5,105 nucleotides of DNA from Paracoccaceae bacterium. Lineage in GTDB: Bacteria; Pseudomonadota; Alphaproteobacteria; Rhodobacterales; Rhodobacteraceae. The stretch is taken from assembly GCA_027080755.1 (NCBI GenBank), contig JALWQC010000291.1:1-5105 (forward strand). Reading direction: 5' to 3'. The position numbers and the translations under genes are program-made. Below, in pieces: positions 1-5,105 of this stretch (its first letter is position 1; every line of letters begins with the position of its first letter). Below the pieces are notes generated by a model. The model was not told the origin of the DNA. It worked only from the letters and a program-made list of their open reading frames with translations, and ran no database searches.

Positions 1-399
1 CTTTGGCGGATTGCCATTAAACCCGGGCGGCCGCTGGCGCTGGGCATGTGGGGCGGTGTGCCGGTTTTCGGCCTGCCGGGCAATCCGGTGGCGGCCTTTG
101 TCTGTGCGCTGGTCTTTGCGCGCCCCTATCTGTCGGTCATGGCCGGCGGAGACTGGATTATCCCGCAACCGCTGGAATTGCCCGCAGCTTTTAGCAAAAA
201 CAAAAAGGCCGGCCGGCGCGAATACCTGCGCGGCCGTCTGACGCCCGAGGGGCAGGTGGCCGCCTTCCATAGCGAAGGCAGCGGAATCATTTCCGGCCTG
301 AGCTGGGCCAACGGTTTGATCGAACTGGAAGACGAGGCCCGCAAGATCACCCCCGGTGATCCGGTGCGGTTCTATCCTTACGCGGCTTTCGGTTTATAG
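1..399 (+). CDS. moeA: Molybdopterin molybdotransferase (MoeA family), C-terminal 132 residues, 5'-truncated
   Basis: MoeA-type enzymes insert molybdate into adenylated molybdopterin, the last common step of molybdenum-cofactor synthesis in the cytoplasm. The visible part starts inside the MoCF-binding (third) domain, with IAIKPGRPLALG followed by VPVFGLPGNPVAAFV. These are the conserved PGKP..G and GLPGNPV segments that contribute to the substrate site of MoeA and gephyrin E domains. The beta-rich MoeA C-terminal domain follows, with REYLRGRL at about residues 73-80 and a closing GSGIISGLSWANGLIEL...ITPGDPVRFYPY block typical of the family end. The frame is open from base 1, so the N-terminal two thirds lie outside the window; the internal ATG at 46 is not the start. 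It ends in TAG and converges on the next gene with 9 bp between stops, leaving no room for a separate terminator. MoeA paralogues occur in this group, so the exact paralogue cannot be settled from this part. Confidence 0.9.
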   Translation, partial: LWRIAIKPGRPLALGMWGGVPVFGLPGNPVAAFVCALVFARPYLSVMAGGDWIIPQPLELPAAFSKNKKAGRREYLRGRLTPEGQVAAFHSEGSGIISGLSWANGLIELEDEARKITPGDPVRFYPYAAFGL

Positions 400-408
400 G
401 TCTACGTC

Positions 409-1410
409 CTAATCGAACATCCCCGCCGATCGCGCCAGCAGCATAAAGGCGCGGCCGCTGCGGGTGTCGGCCAGTTGCTGGATTTCGGCGTCATTGGCAT
501 TTTCGACGAACTGGCGCAGCATGATATCGAAGCGGCGCAGGAAAAACAGGGCGGCATCGCGGAAAATCTGGTCGCTGGCCTTGCGGGCGTTTATGCGCTC
601 GAACGCCTCGGGGGCATCAATCCCGCCGACCGCCGCGACATCGGGCCCGCGCGTGCCTTGGGCAAACAGGCGCCATTCGCGGGTCGATGAAATAACCGGC
701 CGCAGGTCATCCATATAGACCCCCTCTTGTGACAGAAGGTTCATGATATCCTCGGCCGCGCGCAGCAGCTCGTCCCCCTCGGGGTTCTGTTTGGCGATCC
801 GGAGCGCACGAAAGCCCTTGGTATCCTTTTCGGTGCGCGGGAAATCCAGCGCCTTGATCATGGTTGCGATGTCCAGCTCCGGCACTTCGGCGGTTTTTGC
901 CGGTTCCAGCGGCAAATCGGGCTGTTTGCTTTTCTGGACCTGCGTGGCGGCCGCCTGTGTCTGCATTGCCGCCTGCATTTGCCCGATAGAGGTGATTGTG
1001 GTTTCCAGATGTTTGATCTGCTTTTCCATGTCCCCCACCCGCGCCAGCAGGGTTTCGACGCGGTTGTCTTTGATGCGGGGCTGGGAAACGCCGTTTTGCC
1101 CGCGCCCGCCCTGCAGTTCCCGCACACGGGCTTCCAGCGCGCGGGCCTCGGCCTGTATCTGGAAGCTGCGGCGCATAAGGGCCGCCCCCATCCAGATCAT
1201 CGCCATTGGCAGAACCAGCGCCATCAGGAAGAACACCACCTCCAGAAAAGCGGCGTCGCGGGGTTGGGCGACATCCCCGAGAAACCCGAAATATCCCGCA
1301 CCGTAGGCCAGCACCAGAACCATCCAGATTCCGGTCAGGATGATGGCCAGCAGCGTTTCCCGTCCTTCAAGTGACGATCGCGGCGATATTTTTTCGAGTC
1401 TGCCGATCAC
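409..1410 (-). CDS. Uncharacterised membrane-anchored coiled-coil protein, 333 aa
   Basis: I do not recognise this family and assign no function. Visible layout: a short charged N-terminus (about 1-18), a hydrophobic segment at about 19-44, a second at about 56-79, then a long charged helical region. Residues about 83-100 and 114-160 look like coiled coil (ALEARVRELQ, LLARVGDMEKQIKHLETTI). A Gln/Ala- and Pro-rich linker spans about 145-180. A mostly helical C-terminal domain (about 181-333) follows and ends in RSGRAFMLLARSAGMFD. Two membrane segments with a loop of about 11 residues suggest a hairpin anchor with both ends on the same side, probably the cytoplasm. The start is GTG at 1410, chosen because a strong AAAGGAG lies 8 nt upstream and the membrane segments follow directly. 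No cysteine is present. It lies 21 bp behind greA on the same strand, so co-transcription is likely. A structural or scaffold role is possible but is only inference. Confidence 0.85.
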   Translation of the reverse strand: MIGRLEKISPRSSLEGRETLLAIILTGIWMVLVLAYGAGYFGFLGDVAQPRDAAFLEVVFFLMALVLPMAMIWMGAALMRRSFQIQAEARALEARVRELQGGRGQNGVSQPRIKDNRVETLLARVGDMEKQIKHLETTITSIGQMQAAMQTQAAATQVQKSKQPDLPLEPAKTAEVPELDIATMIKALDFPRTEKDTKGFRALRIAKQNPEGDELLRAAEDIMNLLSQEGVYMDDLRPVISSTREWRLFAQGTRGPDVAAVGGIDAPEAFERINARKASDQIFRDAALFFLRRFDIMLRQFVENANDAEIQQLADTRSGRAFMLLARSAGMFD

Positions 1411-1418
1411 GGGGCCGG

Positions 1419-1425
1419 CTCCTTT
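1419..1425 (-). promoter_or_regulatory. Ribosome binding site for the 333-aa membrane protein
   Basis: Read on the minus strand, AAAGGAG stands 8 nt before the GTG at 1410. It is the strongest Shine-Dalgarno match in the window. It supports a GTG start here and independent translation of the second gene in the greA transcript. Confidence 0.75.
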
Positions 1426-1431
1426 GCGGGG

Positions 1432-1902
1432 TTAAATGTATTTTACCGACAGGATTTCATAGGATTTGACGCCGCCGGGGGTGCGCACCTCTATGCTGTC
1501 GCCTTCTTCCTTGCCGATCAGGGCGCGGGCGAGCGGGGATTTCAGGTTCAGCAAGCCGGCCTCTATGTCGGCCTCCGGCTCGCCTACGATCTGGTAGGTC
1601 TTTTCGACGTCGGTATCCTCGTCCACGATTTCCACCGTCGCCCCGAATTTGATAGAGCCGGAAAGCTTCGACAGGTCGATCACGTCTGCCAGTCCGATGA
1701 TGGCCTCCAGTTCCTTGATGCGGCCCTCTATGTGGCTTTGCTGTTCGCGCGCGGCGTGGTATTCGGCGTTTTCCGACAGATCGCCATGTTCGCGGGCCTC
1801 TGCGATGGCGCGAATGACGGCGGGGCGCTCGACAGATTTCAGCTGTTTCAGTTCCGCGTCGAGTTTTTCGAAACCTTTGGCGGTCAACGGGATTTTTTCC
1901 AT
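1432..1902 (-). CDS. greA: Transcription elongation factor GreA, 156 aa
   Basis: GreA enters the secondary channel of RNA polymerase and stimulates cleavage of the 3' end of backtracked RNA, releasing stalled elongation complexes. The N-terminal coiled-coil domain covers about residues 1-75 and carries the family signature [20 protein letters not shown]. The acidic tip residues Asp41 and Glu44 fall at the same numbers as in E. coli GreA. The C-terminal FKBP-like domain (about 80-156) includes [14 protein letters not shown] and ends EILSVKYI. The length of 156 aa fits the family (E. coli 158). The frame stays open upstream to an ATG at 2115, but the extra 71 codons do not resemble GreA, and a promoter candidate lies inside that stretch. 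The ATG at 1902, giving [14 protein letters not shown], is therefore the start. Its ribosome site is weak: AAGGA is 12 nt upstream and AGAGA 5 nt upstream. It is first in a probable two-gene unit with the downstream membrane protein and is divergent from the ETF-QO gene. Confidence 0.97.
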   Translation of the reverse strand: MEKIPLTAKGFEKLDAELKQLKSVERPAVIRAIAEAREHGDLSENAEYHAAREQQSHIEGRIKELEAIIGLADVIDLSKLSGSIKFGATVEIVDEDTDVEKTYQIVGEPEADIEAGLLNLKSPLARALIGKEEGDSIEVRTPGGVKSYEILSVKYI

Positions 1903-1945
1903 GGTCGTCTCTGGTCCTTGGTCAATATGCAACAGTGTTTGGCCG

Positions 1946-1974
1946 ACAATAGGTTTGCAGCGGCCTATCTTCAA
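1946..1974 (-). promoter_or_regulatory. Candidate sigma-70-type promoter of greA
   Basis: On the minus strand, TTGAAG (1974-1969) is separated by exactly 17 nt from TATTGT (1951-1946). Each hexamer matches the consensus (TTGACA, TATAAT) at 4 of 6 positions. Transcription would begin near 1938-1939, giving a leader of about 37 nt before the ATG at 1902. The position is consistent with the 156-aa GreA start and not with the longer reading frame. The call rests on pattern only. Confidence 0.5.
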
Positions 1975-2048
1975 GCAGTAGTTGCGCCAGCGCCCTGTGC
2001 TTTGCCATTTTGCAGGACGCATTTGCACGGGTTTGCGTTGCGTCGTGA

Positions 2049-2076
2049 TTGACCCGATAGGGCCACCTGCGATAGG
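2049..2076 (+). promoter_or_regulatory. Weak candidate promoter for the ETF-QO gene
   Basis: TTGACC (2049-2054) matches the -35 consensus at 5 of 6 positions. The best -10 candidate at suitable spacing is GATAGG (2071-2076, 16-nt spacer), with only ATA matching. A start near 2083 would leave a leader of about 50 nt before the ATG at 2133. The weak -10 could mean an activated promoter or a wrong assignment. Confidence 0.3.
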
Positions 2077-2080
2077 CAGG
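2055..2080. repeat. CGATAGG direct repeat overlapping a CCTGC/GCAGG palindrome
   Basis: CGATAGG occurs at 2055-2061 and again at 2070-2076, a 15-bp period. The second copy lies inside an inverted repeat, CCTGC (2066-2070), GATAG, GCAGG (2076-2080). The group overlaps the spacer and -10 candidate of the ETF-QO promoter, where an operator would be expected. The repeats are short and could be chance. Confidence 0.35.
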
Positions 2081-2118
2081 GGCAAATTTTCTTTCGTGCA
2101 AAGGCGCGCGAGCAAGCT

Positions 2119-2126
2119 GGAAAGGG
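2119..2126 (+). promoter_or_regulatory. Ribosome binding site of the ETF-QO gene
   Basis: GGAAAGGG ends 6 nt before the ATG at 2133. This favours that start over the in-frame ATG at 2157 ([11 protein letters not shown]), which would also give a plausible N-terminus eight residues shorter. Confidence 0.6.
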
Positions 2127-2132
2127 TGCAGC

Positions 2133-3788
2133 ATGTCCGAAATCGAACGCGAGTCCATGGAATACGATGTCGTTATCGTCGGGGCCGGTCCTGCCGGATT
2201 GTCGGCGGCGATCCGCCTGAAGCAGCTGGATGCGGATCTGAATGTGGTCGTGCTGGAAAAGGGCTCCGAGGTCGGGGCGCATATTCTGTCCGGTGCGGTT
2301 CTGGATCCTGCCGGTCTGGATGCGCTGATCCCCGACTGGAAGGAACGCGGCGCGCCGGTCACAACCGAGGTCACGCAGGACCGTTTCCTGATGCTGGGCG
2401 AGGGCGGCGCCATGCGCATCCCCAATTTCCCCATGCCCCCGCTGATGAGCAACCATGGAAATTATATCGTCTCTATGGCCAATGTCTGCCGCTGGATGGC
2501 CGAACAGGCCGAGGAACTGGGCGTCGAAATTTTCCCCGGCATGGCCTGTTCCGAACTGGTTTACGGCGACAACGGCGAGGTAAAGGGCGTGGTGGCCGGC
2601 GAATTCGGCCTGAACAAGGACCGCACCCCCGGGCCGGCCTATGAGCCGGGCATGATCCTTTACGGCAAATATGTCTTCCTGTCCGAGGGGGCGCGCGGCA
2701 GCCTGTCCAAACAGGTGATTGCCAAATACGACCTGCAAAAGGGTCGGGATGTGCAGAAATTCGGGCTGGGCATGAAGGAAATCTGGGAAATCAAGCCGGA
2801 AAACCACAAGCTAGGGCAGGTGACGCATACGATGGGCTGGCCGCTGGGGAAGAACGCCGGTGGCGGATCCTTCATGTATCATCTGGAAAACAATCAGGTT
2901 TTCATCGGGTTTGTGGTGCATCTGAACTATAAAAACCCCCATCTTTACCCCTACATGGAATTCCAGCGTTTCAAGCATCATCCGGTGATCGCCGAGGTGC
3001 TGAAAGGCGGCAAACGGGTGGCCTATGGCGCCCGCGCCCTGACCGAGGGCGGCTGGCAGTCCATCCCCAAGCTGGCCTTCCCGGGTGGCGCGCTTCTGGG
3101 CTGTTCCGCCGGTTTCATGAACGTGCCGCGCATCAAGGGCAACCACAACGCCATGCTGTCGGGCAAAGCCGCCGCCGAGGCCGCCTTTGCCGCCATCAAG
3201 GAGGGGCGCTCGGGCGACGAGTTGACCGCTTATGGCGAGGATGTCCTCTCCGGCCCGATTGCCAAGGATTTGAAGCGCGTGCGCAATGTCAAGCCGATCT
3301 GGTCGAAACTGGGGTTGTTGCCCTCGCTCATGCTGGGGGGGATGGATATGTGGGTTGCGAACCTGACCGGCTGGAACCCGCTTGGCACATGGAAACACGG
3401 CAAGACCGATGCGGCGGCGACCGGCAAGGCGGCGGATTATCCGGTGCTGGAATACCCCAAGCCGGACGGTGTGCTTAGCTTTGACCGCCTGACCAACGTC
3501 AGCTTTTCCGCCACCCATCACGAGGAAGACGAGCCGTGCCACCTGATCCTGGCCGATCCCGACATCCCGATCCGCGTCAACCTGCCCGAATATGCCGAGC
3601 CGGCGCAACGCTATTGTCCGGCCGGTGTCTATGAAATCCTGCGCGACGAGGATGGCTCCAACCCGCGGTTCCAGATCAACGCCCAGAACTGCGTGCATTG
3701 CAAGACCTGCGATATCAAGGACCCGAGCCAGAATATCACCTGGGTAACCCCGCAAGGCGGTGACGGGCCGAACTATCCCAATATGTAA
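2133..3788 (+). CDS. Electron transfer flavoprotein:ubiquinone oxidoreductase (ETF-QO), 551 aa
   Basis: ETF-QO is an FAD- and [4Fe-4S]-containing protein bound to one face of the inner membrane. It takes electrons from reduced ETF, which is fed by acyl-CoA and other flavin dehydrogenases, and reduces ubiquinone. The Rossmann motif GAGPAG is at residues 17-22, with Glu42 at the end of the second strand, where it usually contacts the FAD ribose. The conserved [11 protein letters not shown] and THTMGWPL segments lie at about 210-240. A second FAD motif, [20 protein letters not shown], follows at about 322-342. The C-terminal ferredoxin-like domain has all four cluster ligands, Cys495, Cys520, Cys523 and Cys526 (C-x24-C-x2-C-x2-C). 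The length is normal for a bacterial member without a transit peptide, and the gene looks intact. The start at 2133 has a ribosome site 6 nt upstream. It is divergent from greA; no ETF subunit genes are visible here. Some annotations call this gene etfD. The FixC family is related but shorter and lacks the fused cluster domain. Confidence 0.97.
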   Translation: MSEIERESMEYDVVIVGAGPAGLSAAIRLKQLDADLNVVVLEKGSEVGAHILSGAVLDPAGLDALIPDWKERGAPVTTEVTQDRFLMLGEGGAMRIPNFPMPPLMSNHGNYIVSMANVCRWMAEQAEELGVEIFPGMACSELVYGDNGEVKGVVAGEFGLNKDRTPGPAYEPGMILYGKYVFLSEGARGSLSKQVIAKYDLQKGRDVQKFGLGMKEIWEIKPENHKLGQVTHTMGWPLGKNAGGGSFMYHLENNQVFIGFVVHLNYKNPHLYPYMEFQRFKHHPVIAEVLKGGKRVAYGARALTEGGWQSIPKLAFPGGALLGCSAGFMNVPRIKGNHNAMLSGKAAAEAAFAAIKEGRSGDELTAYGEDVLSGPIAKDLKRVRNVKPIWSKLGLLPSLMLGGMDMWVANLTGWNPLGTWKHGKTDAAATGKAADYPVLEYPKPDGVLSFDRLTNVSFSATHHEEDEPCHLILADPDIPIRVNLPEYAEPAQRYCPAGVYEILRDEDGSNPRFQINAQNCVHCKTCDIKDPSQNITWVTPQGGDGPNYPNM

Positions 3789-3795
3789 TCGGCGG

Positions 3796-3834
3796 TAACA
3801 CACCTGTTAACAGCTTTTGCCGCCTTTCCGGCAA
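3796..3834 (+). other. Two small stem-loops after the ETF-QO stop codon
   Basis: TAACA (3796-3800) pairs with TGTTA (3805-3809) across a 4-nt loop. TTGCCG (3817-3822) pairs with CGGCAA (3829-3834) across a 6-nt loop. Neither is followed by a run of T, so neither looks like a standard intrinsic terminator. They may protect the 3' end of the ETF-QO message or be chance. Confidence 0.25.
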
Positions 3835-3846
3835 GGATGTGATTGC

Positions 3847-3883
3847 AACCCGGACAGCAGCGGAATAGCCTGCCGTTCGGGTT
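3847..3883 (+). promoter_or_regulatory. Long imperfect hairpin upstream of the TPR gene (leader structure or weak terminator)
   Basis: The left arm 3847-3860 and right arm 3870-3883 form a 14-position stem with 12 Watson-Crick pairs, one G-U and one A-C mismatch, around a 9-nt loop. The outer part is AACCCG with CGGGTT and the inner part GCAG with CTGC. Only three T follow the GC part of the stem, too few for a strong intrinsic terminator. The structure ends 8 nt before the GGAG of the TPR gene, so it could tune its translation or stability, or partly end the ETF-QO transcript. Confidence 0.4.
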
Positions 3884-3891
3884 TCACAACT

Positions 3892-3895
3892 GGAG
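3892..3895 (+). promoter_or_regulatory. Ribosome binding site of the TPR protein gene
   Basis: GGAG lies 9 nt before the ATG at 3905. It supports this start, after which a signal peptide follows at once. Confidence 0.55.
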
Positions 3896-3904
3896 CATCC
3901 ACAG

Positions 3905-5105
3905 ATGGGGCGAAATTTTATCAGGGCTGGTATCGCGGGGCTGATGCTTGGCGGGGCCATGGCGACTCCGCTTGCGGCCGAGGGGCTGGCAGGGCCGTAT
4001 CTGGCGGCGACGGCGGCCAACCTCGATAACAATTTCACCGAATCCGGGCGTTATTATGTGCAGGCACTGGCCGCCAATCGTGGCGACGGTTTTCTGATGC
4101 AGAACGCGCTGGTGTCCTTTATCGCAACGGGGGATTTCGGGGTGGCGGTGAATATCGCCAAAACGGCCCGTGCCACGGGGATGGAAAACCTGTTTGCCGA
4201 TCTGGTGGCCACCGTGGATGCCGTCAACAGGGGCGATTACGCCGCGGCCAAGGCCAGTTTTCCGAAAACCGACGACCAGATCTCCCCGCTGCTGGGGCAA
4301 CTGATGCGCGCGTGGATTGCTATTGGAAACGGGGAAACATCGACAGCGATTGCCGCCTTCGATGTCATGGACCAGAACGAAACGCTTGCGCTTTATGGCC
4401 GTTATCACAAGGCGCTGGCGCTGGCCTATACCGGTGATTACGCCGCTGCCGCCGACATCCTGGACGGAACAGAGGGGACACCGCTGCACCTGAACACCGG
4501 CAGCATCATCGCCCATGTCCAGATCCTGTCCACCCTTGGCCGCAATGCCGATGCGCTGGCCATACTGGACGGGGCCACCGCGCGCGGGTTCAGCAATGAA
4601 ACCCTGCAAAACATGCGCGAAAAGCTGGTGAAGGGCGAAACGCTGGCCTTTACGCAGGTTGACAGCCCCGCCTATGGCATGGCCGAGGCCCTCGTCACCA
4701 TGGCCGAGGCCCTCAGCCGTTCCGAGCCCAGCCGCCTGGCGCTGGTCTATGCCCGCCTTGCCCGGCAGTTGCGCCCCGACAATGTCGATGCCATCATGAT
4801 TGTTGCCGATATTCTGGAACGTCTGGGGCAGTATGATCTGGCCGGTCAGGCCTATGCCTCGGTTCCGCGCACGTCGGAGGATTTCAAATCCGCCAGCATC
4901 GGGCGCGCCGAGGTGCTGCGCAAATCCGGCGATACCCCGGGGGCGATCAAGGTGCTGGAAAAGCTGGCGCAGGAATACCCCGACAATGTCAGCGTGCTGA
5001 ACGGTCTGGGGGATATTTACCGTGGCGACGAGCAGTTCGAAAAGGCGATAGAGGCCTATGACGAGGTGCTGCTGGAAGATCCCAAGCACGAAGACGCCAT
5101 GTATC
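3905..5105 (+). CDS. Exported tetratricopeptide-repeat protein, first 400 residues, 3'-truncated
   Basis: The frame is open from the ATG at 3905 to the window end with no stop. Residues 1-25 look like a Sec signal peptide: basic MGRNFIR, hydrophobic AGIAGLMLGGAMA, then TPLAA before EGLAG, with cleavage expected near residue 25. No lipobox cysteine is present, and no cysteine occurs in the visible 400 residues, so a soluble periplasmic protein is likely. TPR-like helix pairs are visible at about 167-190 (HKALALAYTGDYAAAADIL), 293-322 and 327-360. The clearest, about 361-394, has LNGLGDIY, then FEKAIEAYDEVLLEDP, with the small and aromatic residues of the consensus. TPR domains bind other proteins, and the partner cannot be read from sequence. 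The gene follows ETF-QO by 116 bp on the same strand with a hairpin between them, so co-transcription is uncertain. The complementary strand also has a 401-codon open frame, but the signal peptide and TPR pattern show that this strand is the coding one. Confidence 0.9.
   Translation, partial: MGRNFIRAGIAGLMLGGAMATPLAAEGLAGPYLAATAANLDNNFTESGRYYVQALAANRGDGFLMQNALVSFIATGDFGVAVNIAKTARATGMENLFADLVATVDAVNRGDYAAAKASFPKTDDQISPLLGQLMRAWIAIGNGETSTAIAAFDVMDQNETLALYGRYHKALALAYTGDYAAAADILDGTEGTPLHLNTGSIIAHVQILSTLGRNADALAILDGATARGFSNETLQNMREKLVKGETLAFTQVDSPAYGMAEALVTMAEALSRSEPSRLALVYARLARQLRPDNVDAIMIVADILERLGQYDLAGQAYASVPRTSEDFKSASIGRAEVLRKSGDTPGAIKVLEKLAQEYPDNVSVLNGLGDIYRGDEQFEKAIEAYDEVLLEDPKHEDAMY
4678..4714 (+). 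repeat. Short in-frame tandem repeat in the TPR gene (MAEAL x2)
   Basis: A 16-bp sequence beginning CATGGCCGAG recurs exactly 21 bp later (4678-4693 and 4699-4714). In frame this gives MAEALVT followed by MAEALSR at residues 259-272, a seven-residue period. The exact nucleotide identity suggests a recent slippage duplication rather than ancient TPR repetition, whose period is about 34 residues. Confidence 0.7.

Larger units (their letters stand above)
2001..2102. promoter_or_regulatory. Cluster of TTTGC/GCAAA pentamers in the divergent promoter region, possible regulator sites
   Basis: TTTGC occurs at 2001-2005, 2009-2013, 2022-2026 and 2032-2036. Its complement GCAAA occurs at 2082-2086 and 2098-2102. 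A further TTTGC is at 1954-1958, just outside this span. The copies at 1954, 2009 and 2022 extend to TTTGCA, and that at 2098 belongs to TGCAAA. From memory, ScfR-family acyl-CoA-responsive regulators such as PccR of Rhodobacter sphaeroides depend on paired TTTGCAAA motifs. None of these copies is a full octamer, so the link is speculative. Confidence 0.25.

Noticed and set aside
743..1306. 187-codon plus-strand frame opposite the membrane coiled-coil protein
   Set aside because: Its Ser/Arg/Ala/Ile-rich translation is typical of an antisense shadow. The minus strand has a strong ribosome site and a coherent membrane and coiled-coil layout.
2023..2036. Possible sigma-54 promoter (TTGCAC ... 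TTGC) upstream of the ETF-QO gene
   Set aside because: The spacing between the two elements is 4 nt instead of the required 5, and the invariant GG of the -24 element is broken.
1971..2807. 278-codon minus-strand frame spanning the divergent region and the start of the ETF-QO gene
   Set aside because: It has no recognisable domain, overlaps the conserved FAD-binding N-terminus of ETF-QO on the other strand, and would place coding sequence through the promoter region.
2811..3803. 330-codon minus-strand reading frame over the 3' part of the ETF-QO gene
   Set aside because: It is antisense to an intact, highly conserved ETF-QO with all four cluster cysteines, and its translation shows no motif.
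3791..3824. GGCGG (3791-3795) pairing with CCGCC (3820-3824) as a terminator stem after the ETF-QO gene
   Set aside because: The stem is only 5 bp with a long interior, it competes with the nested small hairpins, and no T-run follows.
3884..5089. 401-codon open reading frame on the minus strand across the TPR gene
   Set aside because: Its translation is low in recognisable structure (many H, Q, G, R) and lacks domain patterns, while the plus strand gives a signal peptide, TPR repeats and a ribosome site. Long antisense frames are common opposite GC-rich genes.

Overview
The window looks like ordinary chromosomal DNA from an alphaproteobacterium, most probably of the Rhodobacteraceae/Roseobacter group. 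It is GC-rich and rich in GCC/GGC codons. The electron-transfer flavoprotein:ubiquinone oxidoreductase (ETF-QO) and GreA are of the proteobacterial type. I see no mobile element, CRISPR array, tRNA, rRNA or toxin-antitoxin pair, and no clear undescribed system. The places worth a second look are the divergent promoter region, one uncharacterised membrane protein and a hairpin ahead of the last gene.

Layout: (1) Bases 1-399 (+) are the 3' end of a MoeA-family molybdopterin molybdotransferase gene, cut by the window edge. (2) It converges, with 9 bp between stop codons, on a minus-strand pair: greA (1902 down to 1432) followed after 21 bp by a 333-aa protein with two membrane segments and a coiled coil (1410 down to 409). 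The pair is probably one transcript. (3) Bases 1903-2132 are a divergent intergenic region. It holds a good sigma-70-like promoter for greA, a weaker candidate for the rightward gene, a cluster of TTTGC/GCAAA pentamers, and a CGATAGG direct repeat overlapping a small palindrome. (4) Bases 2133-3788 (+) encode a complete ETF-QO, which passes electrons from ETF (fed by acyl-CoA and other dehydrogenases) to ubiquinone. (5) Bases 3789-3904 are a 116-bp gap with a long imperfect hairpin just upstream of the next ribosome binding site. (6) From 3905 to the window end (+) runs the first 400 codons of an exported tetratricopeptide-repeat (TPR) protein.

The genes do not form one pathway. MoeA serves molybdenum-cofactor synthesis, GreA rescues backtracked RNA polymerase, and ETF-QO links fatty-acid and amino-acid oxidation to respiration. 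The membrane protein and the TPR protein have no function that can be read from sequence. Several long antisense reading frames over greA, ETF-QO and the TPR gene are GC-driven shadows and are not annotated.
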